The notes under the pieces are model-generated. The model saw only the letters and a program-made list of their open reading frames with translations. It did no database searches and was not told the origin of the DNA. Source: Clitoria ternatea (taxonomy: Eukaryota > Streptophyta > Magnoliopsida > Fabales > Fabaceae). Taken from it: a DNA stretch of 64,000 bases. Below, piece after piece: positions 51,938 through 63,504 of the stretch. The stretch spans positions 187,248,501 through 187,312,500 of the forward strand of contig CM075669.1 of NCBI GenBank assembly GCA_037962975.1, in the 5' to 3' direction. The translations under genes and the position numbers were made by a program. Within the stretch, counting starts at the first letter, position 1. Each line of letters starts with the position of its first letter.

Positions 51938-54676
51938 TGTAACATCCCGATTTCTAACTTAATTACCGATTGAAGTTAAGCTATTAATTAAAGGTTAATT
52001 ACAGAATTAGGATTAATGGTTAATTAGAGTAATTGCTGATTTGGGTAGAAATAATTGAATAAATAATAATAATAGTGCCAGGCGAAAGGACGCATGTGTC
52101 CCTAGGAGTATAAGACAACTCCAGCTCTCTCTTTCTCTCATTATTCACGCTGGTAGCTCTCCTTGTGCGTGTATATGGTCCCTCCTTCCCTGTTTCTCTT
52201 CTTCTTCACTCCCATTCACGTCGCCACTCGAACAGTGAGAGAGTCGAGAGCTCCTGGAGGAACATCAACACAGCTCTGACTCCACTCCCTGTTCTCTCCT
52301 TCCTCCCTATTGCCTTCTTCCTCTCCTTCTTCTTCTACTTGGAGCTGTGGTATTCCAGTTAGGAGGCTGGGCTGGAAGTGCTTTGGAGCTGTGGAGGAGA
52401 CAGACCCGTAGGAGGAAAGGAGCAACTCTGGCCCAGGATCAACGCTGAACTCGAAGGCTGTTGGAGGAGTAACGGAGGGACGATCGGTCAGCACTGCAAC
52501 TTGAAGAGTCTCTGAACCCTGACAGCAGGTAGGGGGCGCTTTGCATGTCAAGCGTATGGTTTATGACCGGGTCCCTGGTGCTTGCTTTAATGTAATATGT
52601 GTGTGAAATGTGTGGATCGATGTGTGGTGATTGACTGATTGTGCATGCAACTTCCGAATTGGGACATCTGTGAAAGGTTGAGGGTTGTGTGACCTCGTCT
52701 TTGAGTGCCTGTTAATACTTTTATGATGCATGTTGTTGAAATCTGAGTTTGCTGAGTGAATGTGTGTGTGTTACCATTGTCCCCGAATGCATGAGATGCG
52801 AATTGATGTGTGATTTCCATTTTGAATGCCGTGTGGAAAGGTATGCTGACTCTGTTAAAAATGTTGAGTAGATGTACTGTAATATGGTTCCCTATGCTTG
52901 CTGTTGTGAGTTATTATGATAGAGACATGTGTTGTTGTAATGGAATGTGGGATTCCGAATGAATCTGATTGCTGTGGGGGGATCGGTTGTGACCCATTGA
53001 TGGTTGTGTGAGACGCGTCTGGTAAGCTTGGATGTTGTTGTGGATTTGCATGAGATTGCATATGTGGGATGATTCCCAGATTCCTGACCAGTTCCATGAG
53101 GACGGGGGGTCAGAAAGGCATCTAGAGTCATGTAAATCGAGTTCCAGTCAGATTCCTGGTTAGATCCATGAGGACCCGTGGTAGCCGATGGAGCTAGAGT
53201 TGGGTCTCGAGACGTCACAGGGTGACCGGTGCCACACGGAAAAGGCTAGTGGATGAGGGACCGGGAAGGAATCTGCATTGAACTCACTGTTTAAGTCAGA
53301 TCCGCATGCATGAGTCTATGAGCATTGTTAGTGAGATTATTATTGTGAATTGCATGGATTAAATGAATTGAGTGAACTCCAACTAGACGATGTAGTATGA
53401 GCAAATTCCGACTGAACGAATGTACGGGTATTGATACCGTTGCTAAGTGCAGTGTGATGCTATGATTGAGAATATATGTTATGGTGTAACTTCTGATTGA
53501 ATGATGTGGTCTGACCCTTAAATTAATTGGCAATATATATATATATATATCATTATGGATTGAACCCGGTAAATTATATAATTGAGAATAGAGGTAGAGT
53601 CCGAGTCAATAGCTGTCACCTTATATGCAAAAGCTCACCCCTACACCATTTTTCAGTGTGTGCAGGTCGTGCTCGGAAATGATGATAAGGTTTCAAGTCC
53701 GAGTGTGATGCACTCCGACTGATGAGTACCTGTATCGCTTTATTATGTTCTGTCCGTGTAGCCTTGGCAGGCTCTTATGTAAAATGACGATCAAACATAT
53801 CCATTTATAAAGATTGAATAATCATGGTGTCATTGTGTGGTATCATATTGGTAAACGCATAATATCAAGTTAATGAGTATTCCAAGTATATGGTTACATG
53901 CTTGTGGGTCGGTGGATTGAATTTGTGGGTAGATTTATGTTTCTGAGAATATGTATTCCTATGTATGTGCTTCGTACTGACTCGATGCGTTTTCCGAATG
54001 GGACGTGTTGCTAAATGACCCGAGGGCTGTTGATGAGTGAAATTATGTCAAGTTGGTGGTTCCGAGTGAAGATTCTGAGCGACTCCGAGTGAAGATTATA
54101 GGTAAACCTGAATGAGGGAGAGTTCTCATTCCCGAGTGGAAAACCTTGGGTAATTCTCCTCCTGAGAGAGGAGTTAGCGTAGTGGTTTAGAATGGAATGG
54201 GTTCTGAGTGTAAAACATTGATAATCCGAGTGAAAGATGTAAAATCTGAGTGAGTAAGGGTCTGTATACCCAGTGGCAGAGTTCCGACTAAGTCCGAGTG
54301 GGACCTAACTACCTGATTTTCCTGAGTGAATGTGAATGCACACCGAATAGTGGAAGTGTAATGTGACCCGAATGTGTTAAGGATGGATTACGTCGAGTGA
54401 TGTTCGAATAGGATATATTCTGAGTGAGAAGGGGTTTGATAGAATCCAAGTGGGATTACCCTCATTTCCCGAGTGGATCCTTAGGCTGAATTTATGAAGA
54501 AAGTTGAGAGACTAAGTTACGAGTTACCGAGGGAAGTGAATATTGGGGTTGTTCCCGAGCGAATGGAACCCTTTACTCCCGAGTGGTTTGAGCGTTACCC
54601 AGCGAATGGCTGTCTCGTATTCCGAATGGTGGATTAGCCGAGTGTGGCTTCTCACTCCCGCGAGCGTGCGGGTTTG
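51938..54676 (+). mobile_element. LTR C2 of the C1 family, 3' end missing
   Basis: Starts TGTAACATCCCG. It is colinear with C1: the block CACCCCTACACCATTTTTCAG at 53,636 matches C1 6,220, and CATGTAAAATGACGAT also matches. It ends in a CCGAGTG array and is replaced at about 54,677 by the LTR end of copia H, without GGGTGTTACA, so the end was deleted at the junction. Short hairpins include GTCTCGAGAC (53,204-53,213), GTCAC-AGG-GTGAC (53,214-53,226) and CCCGC-GAGCGT-GCGGG (54,657-54,672). Confidence 0.7.
53990..54660 (+). repeat. CCGAGTG array of C2
   Basis: About 25 copies of CCGAGTG or one-base variants, in plus orientation, equivalent to C1 6,640-6,990 but longer. Spacing is irregular. Confidence 0.8.
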
Positions 54677-54700
54677 GAAGTCTGACTCTGAACCATCAAT

Positions 54701-54712
54701 TGTATCAGAGCT
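54701..54712 (+). other. primer binding site of H
   Basis: ATTGTATCAGAGCTT; the initiator Met tRNA complement TGGTATCAGAGC with one G missing, 2 bp after the LTR end. Confidence 0.75.
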
Positions 54713-54758
54713 TATCCATTAGGTTGATCACTCCCTTGAGTGAAAAGGGTCAAGATCT

Positions 54759-56450
54759 ATGGCAGCTTCTTAATGTAATCTATTAATCATAGAAGGATCC
54801 TCCATCAATAGACCCCCAGCTTTCTTTGGGGAAGACTATCCATACTGGAAGGATAGGATGGAAATGTTTATAAAATCCACTCAAAATTAGTAAAGGACAA
54901 CCTAAAGCAGAAAATGAATGTAGTTCGGATAAATTCAAAAAGATAGAGATCAATGTCAAATCCAGATTTCTTCTCACATGCGCTCTAATTCTAAATACAA
55001 CAAGGTATTCAGCTGTAAAATAGCTAAAGAAGTCTGGGATGCTCTTCAACGCAACTACGAAGGAACATCGAAAGGTCAAGATATCCAAGAAGATATTGTT
55101 TACTAAACAATATGACAACTTCAAAATAGAGGAACATGAGTCAGTAGATCAAATGTTTGGAAGATTCCAAGCCCCACTGAATGACTTAAAAAATCTTGGA
55201 ACTACTCCCTCTATAGAAGACATAAACTTCAAGCTTCTCGGATGCTTGCCTGAAAGATTTGATGCAAAGTGCTCTGCTCAGTAAGAGGCTAAGGATCTGA
55301 GTACCTTTTCTCTAGAGTTCTCAGGGTTCATAAGCTAAAGCTGAAGCAGAAAGAAACAACAAATATGCTTCCATCAAGAGCATTGCCTTGAAGTCTGATG
55401 AAATAAGAAAAGGCAAGGGTTTAAAAGTAGATGAATCATCTAATTCTGAACCAGACTCTGATGAATCAGATGATGACACTGATGAAGAATTGGCTCTTGT
55501 AACTAAAAGATTTCATAAGTTACTAAGAAAGAAAAAGTTTAGACCGAAAATGATCCAAAAGAAAGACTACAAAGGTAAAAGTCAATTTAAGTTTAAAACT
55601 GACAAATTTATTTTAGAATGTTTTAATTGCAGAAAGCCAGGACACATAAGAGCAGAGCGTTCTCTTCTAAAGAAAGATAAAAAGGACAGAAGGGAAAGAA
55701 GGAAGTTTCTAAAAAAAAGGTCTGATCACTTGGGATGATGAAGGATCATCCAGCTCAGAAGAATCTGATGAAGAAAGTAAGTCAGCCCAAATCTGTCTCA
55801 TGGCAAGTAAGGAAACAAACTCAGATGCCAGCCTCTGACTTAGACACTGAAGAAGTAAGTCACTCAGAACTTAAACAAAATTATAACTTGTTATTTAATG
55901 ATTCTTCTAAACTATTAAAGAGTTTCAAGAAACTAAAACTAAAGCATGTTGATATGATCACTGATTTTGAAAATCAAATTTCGTTGTTAAAAGAAGAAAA
56001 GCACAGTACAAATACTTTAAAAGAAAATAAAATGAATCTTGAAGAGTTAAGTAAAATTAGAAAAGAAAGCATCTCTTTGAAAATAAATTTTGAAAAGTCT
56101 AAGAGTTACTTCAACTCTCAGGATAAAGAAATTATTAGATTAAAAAATCTTGTCAACTCTCTTACCACAGATCTAGGCAAATTTGTTACTAGCACTAAAA
56201 ACTTGAATGCTTTATTAGGAACATCCAAAGGAAATCAAAAAGGTCTTGGTCTAGGATATGTGAAAAAGAAAAATGTTTGAAAATCAAAAACTTCTAAGTA
56301 TCTTTCAGCTCCTATATTTGTTCTAGAAAAACAAAGGATTATTAAATGTAATTATTGTAAAAATAATGGTCACTCTATAAATGAATGTAGGAAAAGAAAA
56401 TGAAAGAATAAAAAATTCACTAACAATCTAGGACCCAAAAGAATATAGGT
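54759..56450 (+). pseudogene. gag of copia H
   Basis: ATG at 54,759 reads MAAS and stops. Downstream in shifting frames: FFGEDYPYWKDRMEMF (about 54,815-54,865), MFGRFQAPLNDLKNLG (55,155), an acidic stretch (DSDESDDDTDEE, 55,455-55,490) and a first knuckle CFNCRKPGHIRAER (55,617-55,660), in which the final Cys is Arg. A coiled-coil region (55,850-56,200) and a second knuckle, CNYCKNNGHSINEC (56,347-56,390, intact), follow. Capsid/nucleocapsid function is known for the family. It matches A block for block. Confidence 0.8.
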
Positions 56451-56504
56451 ACCAAAATCATTAATCATTCCCTTTTCAGATATGTTTGAAATCAAGAACA
56501 AAAA

Positions 56505-57676
56505 CTCTAGAATGGTATCTGGACAGTGGATGCTCGTATCACATGACAAGAAAAAGGTCTATGTTCCTAGACCTAGAGAAATTTAAAGGAGGATCTGTCA
56601 CATTTAGAGGGAACTAGACTTGAAGAATCATTGGGTTTGGTAAAGTGGGTAAATTTCCCTTACCTATCATTGAAAATGTATTTCTTGTTGAAGGCCTAAA
56701 ACATAACCTACTGAGCATTAGTCAAATTTGTGACAGTGGGTACCAAGTTTCATTTGACAAGAATAAGTGTACGATCATCAATCATGATGGAACCATACTC
56801 TTTAATGCAAACAGACACAATAACCTCTATAAGGTAAACTTGAACGAATTAAACGATCAAAATGTAAAATGTCTATTTTCAAATTCTGAAGAAAGATAGA
56901 TCTGGCATAAAAAGCTTAGACATGTAAGTCTCAAACTTATTTCAAAACTTCGCAGAAAGGATCTAGTCAAAGGATTACCAAAAATTTCCTTTAATAGTTT
57001 CCTACCATGTGAAGCATGCCAAAGTGGAAAACAATACAAAACCTTTTTTAAAAACAAAGATGTTGTTTTCATATCCAGACCTTTAGAATTATTACATTTA
57101 GATCTATTTGGTCCTCTCAAGTACAAAGTCTGATAGGAAAGAAATATGGATTCGTCATTATTGACGACTACACCATATTAAGATGGGTATATTTCCTAGC
57201 CCACAAGGATGAGTCTATAGAAGTATTTAAAATCTTTTGTAAGAAACTCAATGAGAAAGGATACTGTATTAGTACAATAAGAAGTGATCATGACGGACAA
57301 TTTGAAAATGAAATCTTCAAAAAATTCTACAATGAGGCTGGAATAACTCAGTTTTTCCTCACCAAGAACTCCATAACAAAATGGAGTTGTGGAAAGGAAA
57401 AACAGATCTCTAAAGGAAATGGCCAGAACCATGCTTTGTGAAAATAATCTTCCAAAATATTTCTGGGCAGAAGCTGTGAGTACTTCTTGTTATATTCAAA
57501 ATAATGTTTTTATTAGACCAATACTGAATAAGACTCCCTATGAATTGTGGAAAGGTAAAAAACCCAACATCTCATACTTTCATCCTTTTGGGTGCACCTG
57601 TTACATTCTGAATACCAAGGACTATCTTGGAAAATTTGATTCAAAGTGTGACAAAGGTATATTCATGGGATACTCT
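56505..57676 (+). pseudogene. protease and integrase of copia H
   Basis: Protease active-site block WYLDSGCSYHMT at about 56,516-56,550, with a stop before the next block. Pre-integrase GKFPLPIIENVFLVEG and LLSISQICDSG follow. The integrase zinc region keeps WHKKLRHV and CEACQ (56,900-57,030). Core: LHLDLFGP (first Asp, 57,105), SDHDGQFENE (second Asp, about 57,285, after a shift) and VVERKNRSL (Glu, 57,385). Then a clean open stretch to IFMGYS at 57,676, where G is inserted. All three acidic residues survive, but the reading frame is broken several times. Confidence 0.82.
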
Positions 57677-58375
57677 TGTCGCGATGGGGATCGCGCGGCA
57701 CGGCCGACCCTCAAAATGGTTTTAACACGCGGTTTCAAAATCCTTTCGAAAAAACAGGGAGTCGCCACCAATATTTTTTAGGATAAAATACTGGGAAAAC
57801 CTTTCGTTAAAGCACTGGTTATAAAAATGAAATTCCATGTTCGGGAGTGTAATTACAGGTGAGGAAGATATTAGCACCTCACAACTGTCCGCTATAAAAA
57901 TGGTTACCTCAATATGATAGCGCGTATTATAATTAACCCAGAAATTATTTTAACTTCTTCATGAAAAGAAAGCATACAAAATGACAAAATATACAAAAAT
58001 AAACAAAAAAATAAACATGAAATTTTTACATGAGATTCACAGGACGTCTCGTCCAAATTAAACTCGCTCCTCCTTTTTTTAAGAAAATAATAAAATATAT
58101 GAAACACCCATTGATTCAATTATCAGAAATTAATTAATAATTGAAAAGGAAATGGATTCATCAATCAACAGTTAATTAATTTCGACGGAAAAATAAATAA
58201 TAACAAACACTGATAATGAGGAACAAATTTTTGATGGGAAACTAATCCGATCAATGAAAAATAATTACTTATTAGAAAGGGAACAGTTCCATCGAACAAC
58301 AATTAATTTTAACATAAAAAATAAATAAATAATACAAGCATTAAAAAAAATAAGGGACGGATTCGGACCGGTGTG

Positions 58376-58402
58376 ACGAGAGAGAGAGAGAGAGAGAGAG
58401 AG
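58376..58402. repeat. (GA)n microsatellite
   Basis: About 13 GA units within the leader of LTR G. A compositional repeat, listed for completeness. Confidence 0.9.
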
Positions 58403-58629
58403 CTGGTATTGGAGCTTCTGTTGAATTATGGGGCTGGATGGTGTGATGAGGATTTAAGAGGAGCTTGGACGGTATGGATTTAGGAGGAGCTGAAGGTATG
58501 GTGGGGGGTTTTAGGAGCAGGATGGTGTGGTGTGAAGGGATGAGGTGCTGTGTGGGAAAGTTGGACGGTGTGGTGAAGGGAAGGACGGTGTTGGAGTTCA
58601 GAGGAGAAGGACGGTGTTGGGTAGAGGTG

Positions 58630-58820
58630 AAGGACGGTGTTGGGTGGAGAGGTGAAGGACGGTTGGGAGAGAGAGGTGAAGGACGGTGCTGGGTGAGAGG
58701 TGAAGGACGGTTGGGAGAGAGAGGTGAAGGACGGTGCTGGGTGAGAGGTGAAGGACGGTTGGGAGAGAGAGGTGAAGGGTGGTGCTGGGTGAGAGGTGAA
58801 GGGCGGTTGGGAGAGAGGTA
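58630..58820. repeat. 24/48-bp minisatellite in LTR G
   Basis: Alternating 24-bp units GGTGAAGGACGGTTGGGAGA.. and GGTGAAGGACGGTGCTGGGT.. make a 48-bp higher-order repeat, about 3.5 copies. It creates long open frames on both strands that are not genes. Confidence 0.85.
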
Positions 58821-59286
58821 AAGGACAGACAGTGTGGGTTAGGAGAGAGTGAGAACGGGTGGGAAGAGGAGGATGGACAGTATCGAGAGAGGAGAGGGAT
58901 GGTGTTAGGTGGAGAAGGAAGGGGACGGTACTGGGTGGAGAAGGACAGTGTGGAGTAAGGAGAGGGACGGTGTTTGAGAAGAGGAGGACGGACAGTGTGG
59001 AGAGGAGAGAGGGACGGTGTTGATGTGAATGAGAGGAGAAGGACGGAGTGTGGGTTTAAGGAGAGAGAGGGGCTGTACAGTGTGTTGAAGGGAGAGGGAC
59101 GGTGTTGGTGAGTTTTAGGGGGCTGTATGGTGGATTTGAGAGGAGGAGGACTATGAATTAGAGGAGAAGGACGGAGTGGTGTGAAGAGGTGCTGGACTGA
59201 GTGAAGGAATGGCAGACTTCTCCTTAAATGAAAGCTCCCGAATCCCCTCTCCAACGAAGGCTTCCCCCATCCTTCCTTCTCTTTCG

Positions 59287-59294
59287 TTGGGGTA
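59287..59294 (-). promoter_or_regulatory. candidate TATA box of LTR G
   Basis: Minus strand CTATAAATACCCC, in the same place between the CCGAGTG array and the CACCGTCC leader as in B1. Confidence 0.5.
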
Positions 59295-59639
59295 TTTATA
59301 GAAGTCCCAACTGTGCACTGATTGCTTGAACAACCTGGCTACCAATGATGGGGACAGCAACTGATGAATAACTTATTATTTTAATTTTTGTTTGTTATCA
59401 GCCGCCCCATGAAATTAGCAAATCAACTTGGATGGTGTGTTGGGGAAACAACCTGGATCTTGACAACTGTAAGGAATGGAGGCTGGTGGGAATTCTTTAT
59501 TATTTTCCTCCTTCGTCTTGTTGTGAGCCGCCCCCCATAATTCAAGGATCCACTTGGATAGTGGGAATCCAAGTCAGCAAGGGCAATCGGTGGAAAATAT
59601 GGGTCGGTTTTCTCCTTCTGACTTGGATTTAGTGCCTCG

Positions 59640-61100
59640 GTCGGTATACACCCATAGTGGGAAATAATCCGAGTGGAAAAGGTGTTGTTCATACAAAAAA
59701 GACCGAGTGAAAGCTTTGCTCTGTGTTGCTTTATTGGTCGGTGTTGGGTTGCTGTGAGGAGCTGGACGAGCAAAGCAATTCTGATTGGAACACTCAATTG
59801 GAACCGAGTGAAAAGTGACTCGGAACTGACTGGAGGGTGACTCGAAACTGACTGGAGGGTGGCTCAGAACTGGCTGAAGAGTGACTCGGAACAAGTTCAA
59901 ACGATTCAATCGGCACTAATTGAAGAATGACTCGGAACAAGTTCAAATAATCCAATCAGCACTGATTGAAGAATGACTTGGAACAAGTTCAAATGATCCA
60001 ATCGGCACCGATTGAAGAGTGACTCGGAACAAGTTCAAATGATCCAATCGGCATTTCCTAAAATTTTCACTCGGCTATGTCTCTGGAATTGAATTACTCA
60101 GAGAAACTTGTTCGGATTTGCTTGGGAGTCATTCAGTCGACTCTTTCTTCACTCCACAAGGACACATTCATTCGGAAATCCGACTAGCTTCTCACTCGGA
60201 ATTGCCTTCAGTCGTCAATCATTCCATTCGGTTGTTTTCACTCAGGAATCGGCCTTACCTTTCACTCAGAAAATTGGAGCTTGAGAGAATCTGGCCGATA
60301 GAGGTTCTTCCCAGGTCCGAGCCTTGCTTTGCTCGGAAATACAGCTCTTTGCCCCAACTCACTCGGATGTGCTTTCCTTGGAATCTCACTCGGGCTTAGT
60401 TTGAAACATTGAGAGAGTCTGCCCCAAGGTGATTCATTCCCGGTCGGACCCTTCCTTGCTTGAAAATGCTATCTTCTCCGAATGACACCACTCAGATACC
60501 TCCTTATTCAACAGGTGATCATTCAGTGGCTTCTTCTGCTCGGAACCAACTCACTCGGGAGTAAGCCTCAGGCTCCAATCAGAATTTAAAACTCAGCTTC
60601 AACAATCCTTCGGGTGCATTCACTCGGAAGTCGACTTTCTTCTCACTCAGAACTTGAGAATCTGACCACCCGGATATATTCACTCGGAACCGGCCTTCTT
60701 TTCAATCAGAATTTGGATTTTGAGAATCTGACCACTCGGATATATTCATTCGGAGCCGGCCTTCTTTCCAATCAGAATTTGGATTTTGAGAATCTGACCA
60801 CTCGGATATATTCACTCGGAGCCGGCCTTCTTTCTACTCGGAGTAGCTACAACCGATTTCTTTCTTTCGGAATTACCTCCAATTGAGGGATACTCACTCA
60901 TAACAGTCTCATTTCACTCGGAATAGCCTTCCCCGAGCCTTTTCTTCGTTTGGAAATATCTCCCACACTTGAGGCCCACTTGGAAACACCTTGCCCGGAG
61001 ACAAACCACTCGGCCATGTCCCACTCGGAGACCCCTACTCGGAAATGATCATTCCGAGTCATCTTACTCGGAAATGATTATTTTCGAGTCAGGATTTTTT
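59640..61100 (-). repeat. CACTCGG array of G with 46-bp and 66-bp tandem units
   Basis: About 60 copies of CACTCGG variants on the plus strand. Two places have become regular tandems: 46-bp units at 59,883, 59,929, 59,975 and 60,021 (GACTCGGAACAAGTTCAAAT...), and 66-bp units at 60,661, 60,727 and 60,793 (TCTGACCACTCGGATATATT...). A T-rich run (TTTTTTATTTT)n at 61,086-61,160 ends the array. Confidence 0.85.
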
Positions 61101-61300
61101 TATTTTTTATTTTTTTATTTTTTTATTTTTTATTTATTTTTATTTATTTTTATTTATTTTTTAGAATCCTTTTCACTTATGGATATCAATCGGAGCCTAA
61201 GACAGTCCTGAAGATGAGCACAAATAGAAAGAAGGGATTCCAAGTGACGAAAATTCCCCATTCTTAGTGAAAATTGACCAGACCGAAATAGGTGTTCACA

Positions 61301-61440
61301 ACTCTACCACATCAAAATCCTATAGAGTATTTAATACTCAAATGCAAACCATAGAAGAATCTATGCATGTAAGATTTGATGACCTTCAAAATACTAATAG
61401 GAGACGGACAGATCTAGACTTTGATGATGGAGGGATTTAG
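61301..61440 (+). pseudogene. end of H integrase after G
   Basis: Continues the integrase C-terminal region: SKSYRVFNTQMQTIEESMHV and RFDDLQ, ending in a stop at about 61,438. The usual copia pattern places this directly after FMGYS, which confirms that G split one gene. Confidence 0.8.
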
Positions 61441-61639
61441 CAAGAGGAAGAGTAATCAATAGAACAACCAGCTGAAAATGGTTAATCAAAATCAACAAAT
61501 CCTAAAAAGTCGGAAAAAGATCAACCCCTTGAACCTGAAAAGCTAAAAGATTGGAATTTAAAGTTCATCGCCCTTCAGACCTTATCATTAGAGATTAAAC
61601 TGCTAGAGTAAGGACCAGATCCAACCTTCACAATCAGTC

Positions 61640-62400
61640 AACAATTGCTCTTATCTTAGAAGTAGAACCAAAAAATATTCTGGAAGTACTAAAGGATACA
61701 AATTGCATTCTTGCTATGTAAGAAGAACTAAACCAATTTGAAAGAAGTAAAGTATGGACACTTGTTCCCAAACCCAAAGATAAAAGTATAACTGATACTA
61801 AGTAGGTATTTAGAAACAAGATAGATGAAGATGGAAAGGTAATTTAAAACAAAGCGAGATTGGTAGCTCAAGGATATAATCAACAAGAAGGTATAGATTT
61901 TACTTAAACCTTTGCTCCTGTAGTCAGACTTGAGGCTATCAGGATACTTCTTGCATTTGCAGCCTTTAAAGGTATTACATTATATCAGATGGATGTAAAG
62001 AGTGCTTTTTTGAATGGTTTTATTGAAAAAAAAAGGTTTATGTAAAACAACCTCCTAGTTTTGAAGACGTGTCTCTTCCCAATCATGTTTTTAAATTAAG
62101 TAAAGCATTGTATGGTCTGAAACAAGCTCCCAAAGCCTGGTACGATAGACTCAGTTCATTTTTTATTTCAAAAGGCTTTACAAGAGGCCGAGTTGACACA
62201 ACCCTCTTCAGAAAAAGCTCTAAGAAACACTTTATTATCGTACAGATTTATGTAGATGATATTATTTTTAGTGCTACTGATGATAGTCTGTGTAAAGATT
62301 TTTCAAAAATGATGCTAGCAGAATTTGAAATGAGTATGATGGATGAACTTAAATTCTCTTAGGCTTGCAAATTCAACAGACTAGTGATGGAATTTTTATT
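61640..62400 (+). pseudogene. reverse transcriptase of H
   Basis: Blocks: VEPKNILEVLKD, EELNQFERSKVWTLVPKPKD, NKARLVAQGYNQQEGIDFT, FAPVVRLEAIRILLAFAA, YQMDVKSAFLNGF (with the first catalytic Asp), then ALYGLKQAPKAWYDRLSSFF and VQIYVDDIIF, the YVDD catalytic site, intact at about 62,250. In-frame stops occur near 61,718, 61,803, 61,845 and 61,903, and a shift near 62,030. From 62,069 to 62,359 the frame is open. The family makes cDNA from element RNA. This copy is dead from nonsense changes, not from loss of the active site. Confidence 0.85.
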
Positions 62401-62442
62401 CATTAACAAAAGTACACAAAGGAACTACTCAAAAAGTTTAAA

Positions 62443-63190
62443 ATGGCTAATGCCAAGGCCATGAGTACTCCTATGTATCCTAACTATACCATAAATAAAG
62501 ATGAGTCTGGTACATCAGTAGACCAGACCTTATATCGAGGAATGATTGGTTCACTCTTGTATCTTACATCCAGAAGATCTGACATAATGTTTAGTGTTTG
62601 CATGTGTAAAAGATATCAATCAGATCTAAAGGAATCAAACTTGTCTGCAGTGAAGAGGATTCTGAGATATCTTATTAGAATCACTAACCTTGGGCTGTTC
62701 TACAAATGAACAAACTTTCTCTCTCTTTCTGGATTCTATCATGCAGACTTTGCAAGAGATAGAGTTGATAGAAAAAGCACTAGTGGTGGATGTCACTTCT
62801 TGGGGAGCAACTTAATTTCATGGAGCAGCAAAAAGCAAAACTCCATTGCACTTTTAACCACTGAAGTAGAATATATATCTACAGTTAGTTGTTGCTCTCA
62901 ACTTCTTTGGATCAAATATCAACTTCAAGATTACTCAATCAAAGAAGGAGACATCCCAGTATTATATGATAATACTAGTCCAATAAATCTCTCTAAGAAT
63001 CCTATTCAGCACTTCAAAGCAAAACACATTAAAGTAAAATATCACTTCATTCATGACTATGTACAAAAAGGAACCTTGGGTTTGAAATTCGTGGACACAG
63101 ATCATTAATGGGCAGACATCTTCACTAAGCCTCTAGCAGAGGCCAGGTTTAATTTTACTAAGCATAATTTAAATTTAAAAATTATTGCCT
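62443..63190 (+). pseudogene. RNase H and pol C-terminus of H
   Basis: Open frame from 62,443 with MANAKAMSTPM and GSLLYLTSRRSDIMFSV (connection), stop at 62,707, then a second frame with YHADFARD, RKSTSGG and ISWSSKKQNSIALLTTEVEY. Next come a YDNTSPINLS-like metal-site block and the terminal IFTKPLAEARF. Compared with the family pattern TEAEY and CDNTSAI there are substitutions at or beside acidic positions. The end of pol is at about 63,190. Confidence 0.82.
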
Positions 63191-63504
63191 AAATATTTTG
63201 CTTCATGTATCAGTCTGTTATAACTTGCATTGTTTGACTTTGATCTTTGAGAGACTTACTTTATTAAATCATTTTTTGATTTTCCTTTTTAAAACGTGGC
63301 AGCAATTATCACACTTTAGTATAACCACTTTCTGACGGTGTTTTCTCTCTCCATATTTGTGGCCAAAATTTTATTAATTTATGTCTCTTCACTTTCACTT
63401 TTTCCCATCGTTTTCCTCATATCTTTCTCTTCCCTCTTTGACTTCTCTTTCAAAAAACTTCTTCAGTTTTTAAAAACTTCCTTTCTTCTCATCACACCTA
63501 AGAA

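Larger units (their letters stand above)
57677..61300 (-). mobile_element. solo LTR G inside H integrase
   Basis: 3,624 bp flanked by perfect ACTCT (57,672-57,676 and 61,301-61,305). The minus orientation starts TGTGAACACC and ends CCCCATCGCGACA, as in B1, with GGTGGCGACTCCC near the end (about 57,755). In that orientation: CCGAGTG array (61,070-59,640), TATA box (59,294-59,287), CACCGTCC-rich leader (59,200-58,440), one GACGAGACGTCC unit (58,040), end. H coding sequence resumes immediately on the other side. Confidence 0.9.

Noticed and set aside
52216..53533. Several minus-strand ORFs (up to 113 codons) in C2
   Set aside because: They are His/Thr/Ser-rich, antisense to the LTR body, mutually overlapping and without domain similarity.
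58465..59254. Long ORFs on both strands with GEGR or HRPSP repeats
   Set aside because: They are produced by the 24/48-bp minisatellite and GGACGGTG words, whose unit length is a multiple of three. Both strands stay open for the same reason.
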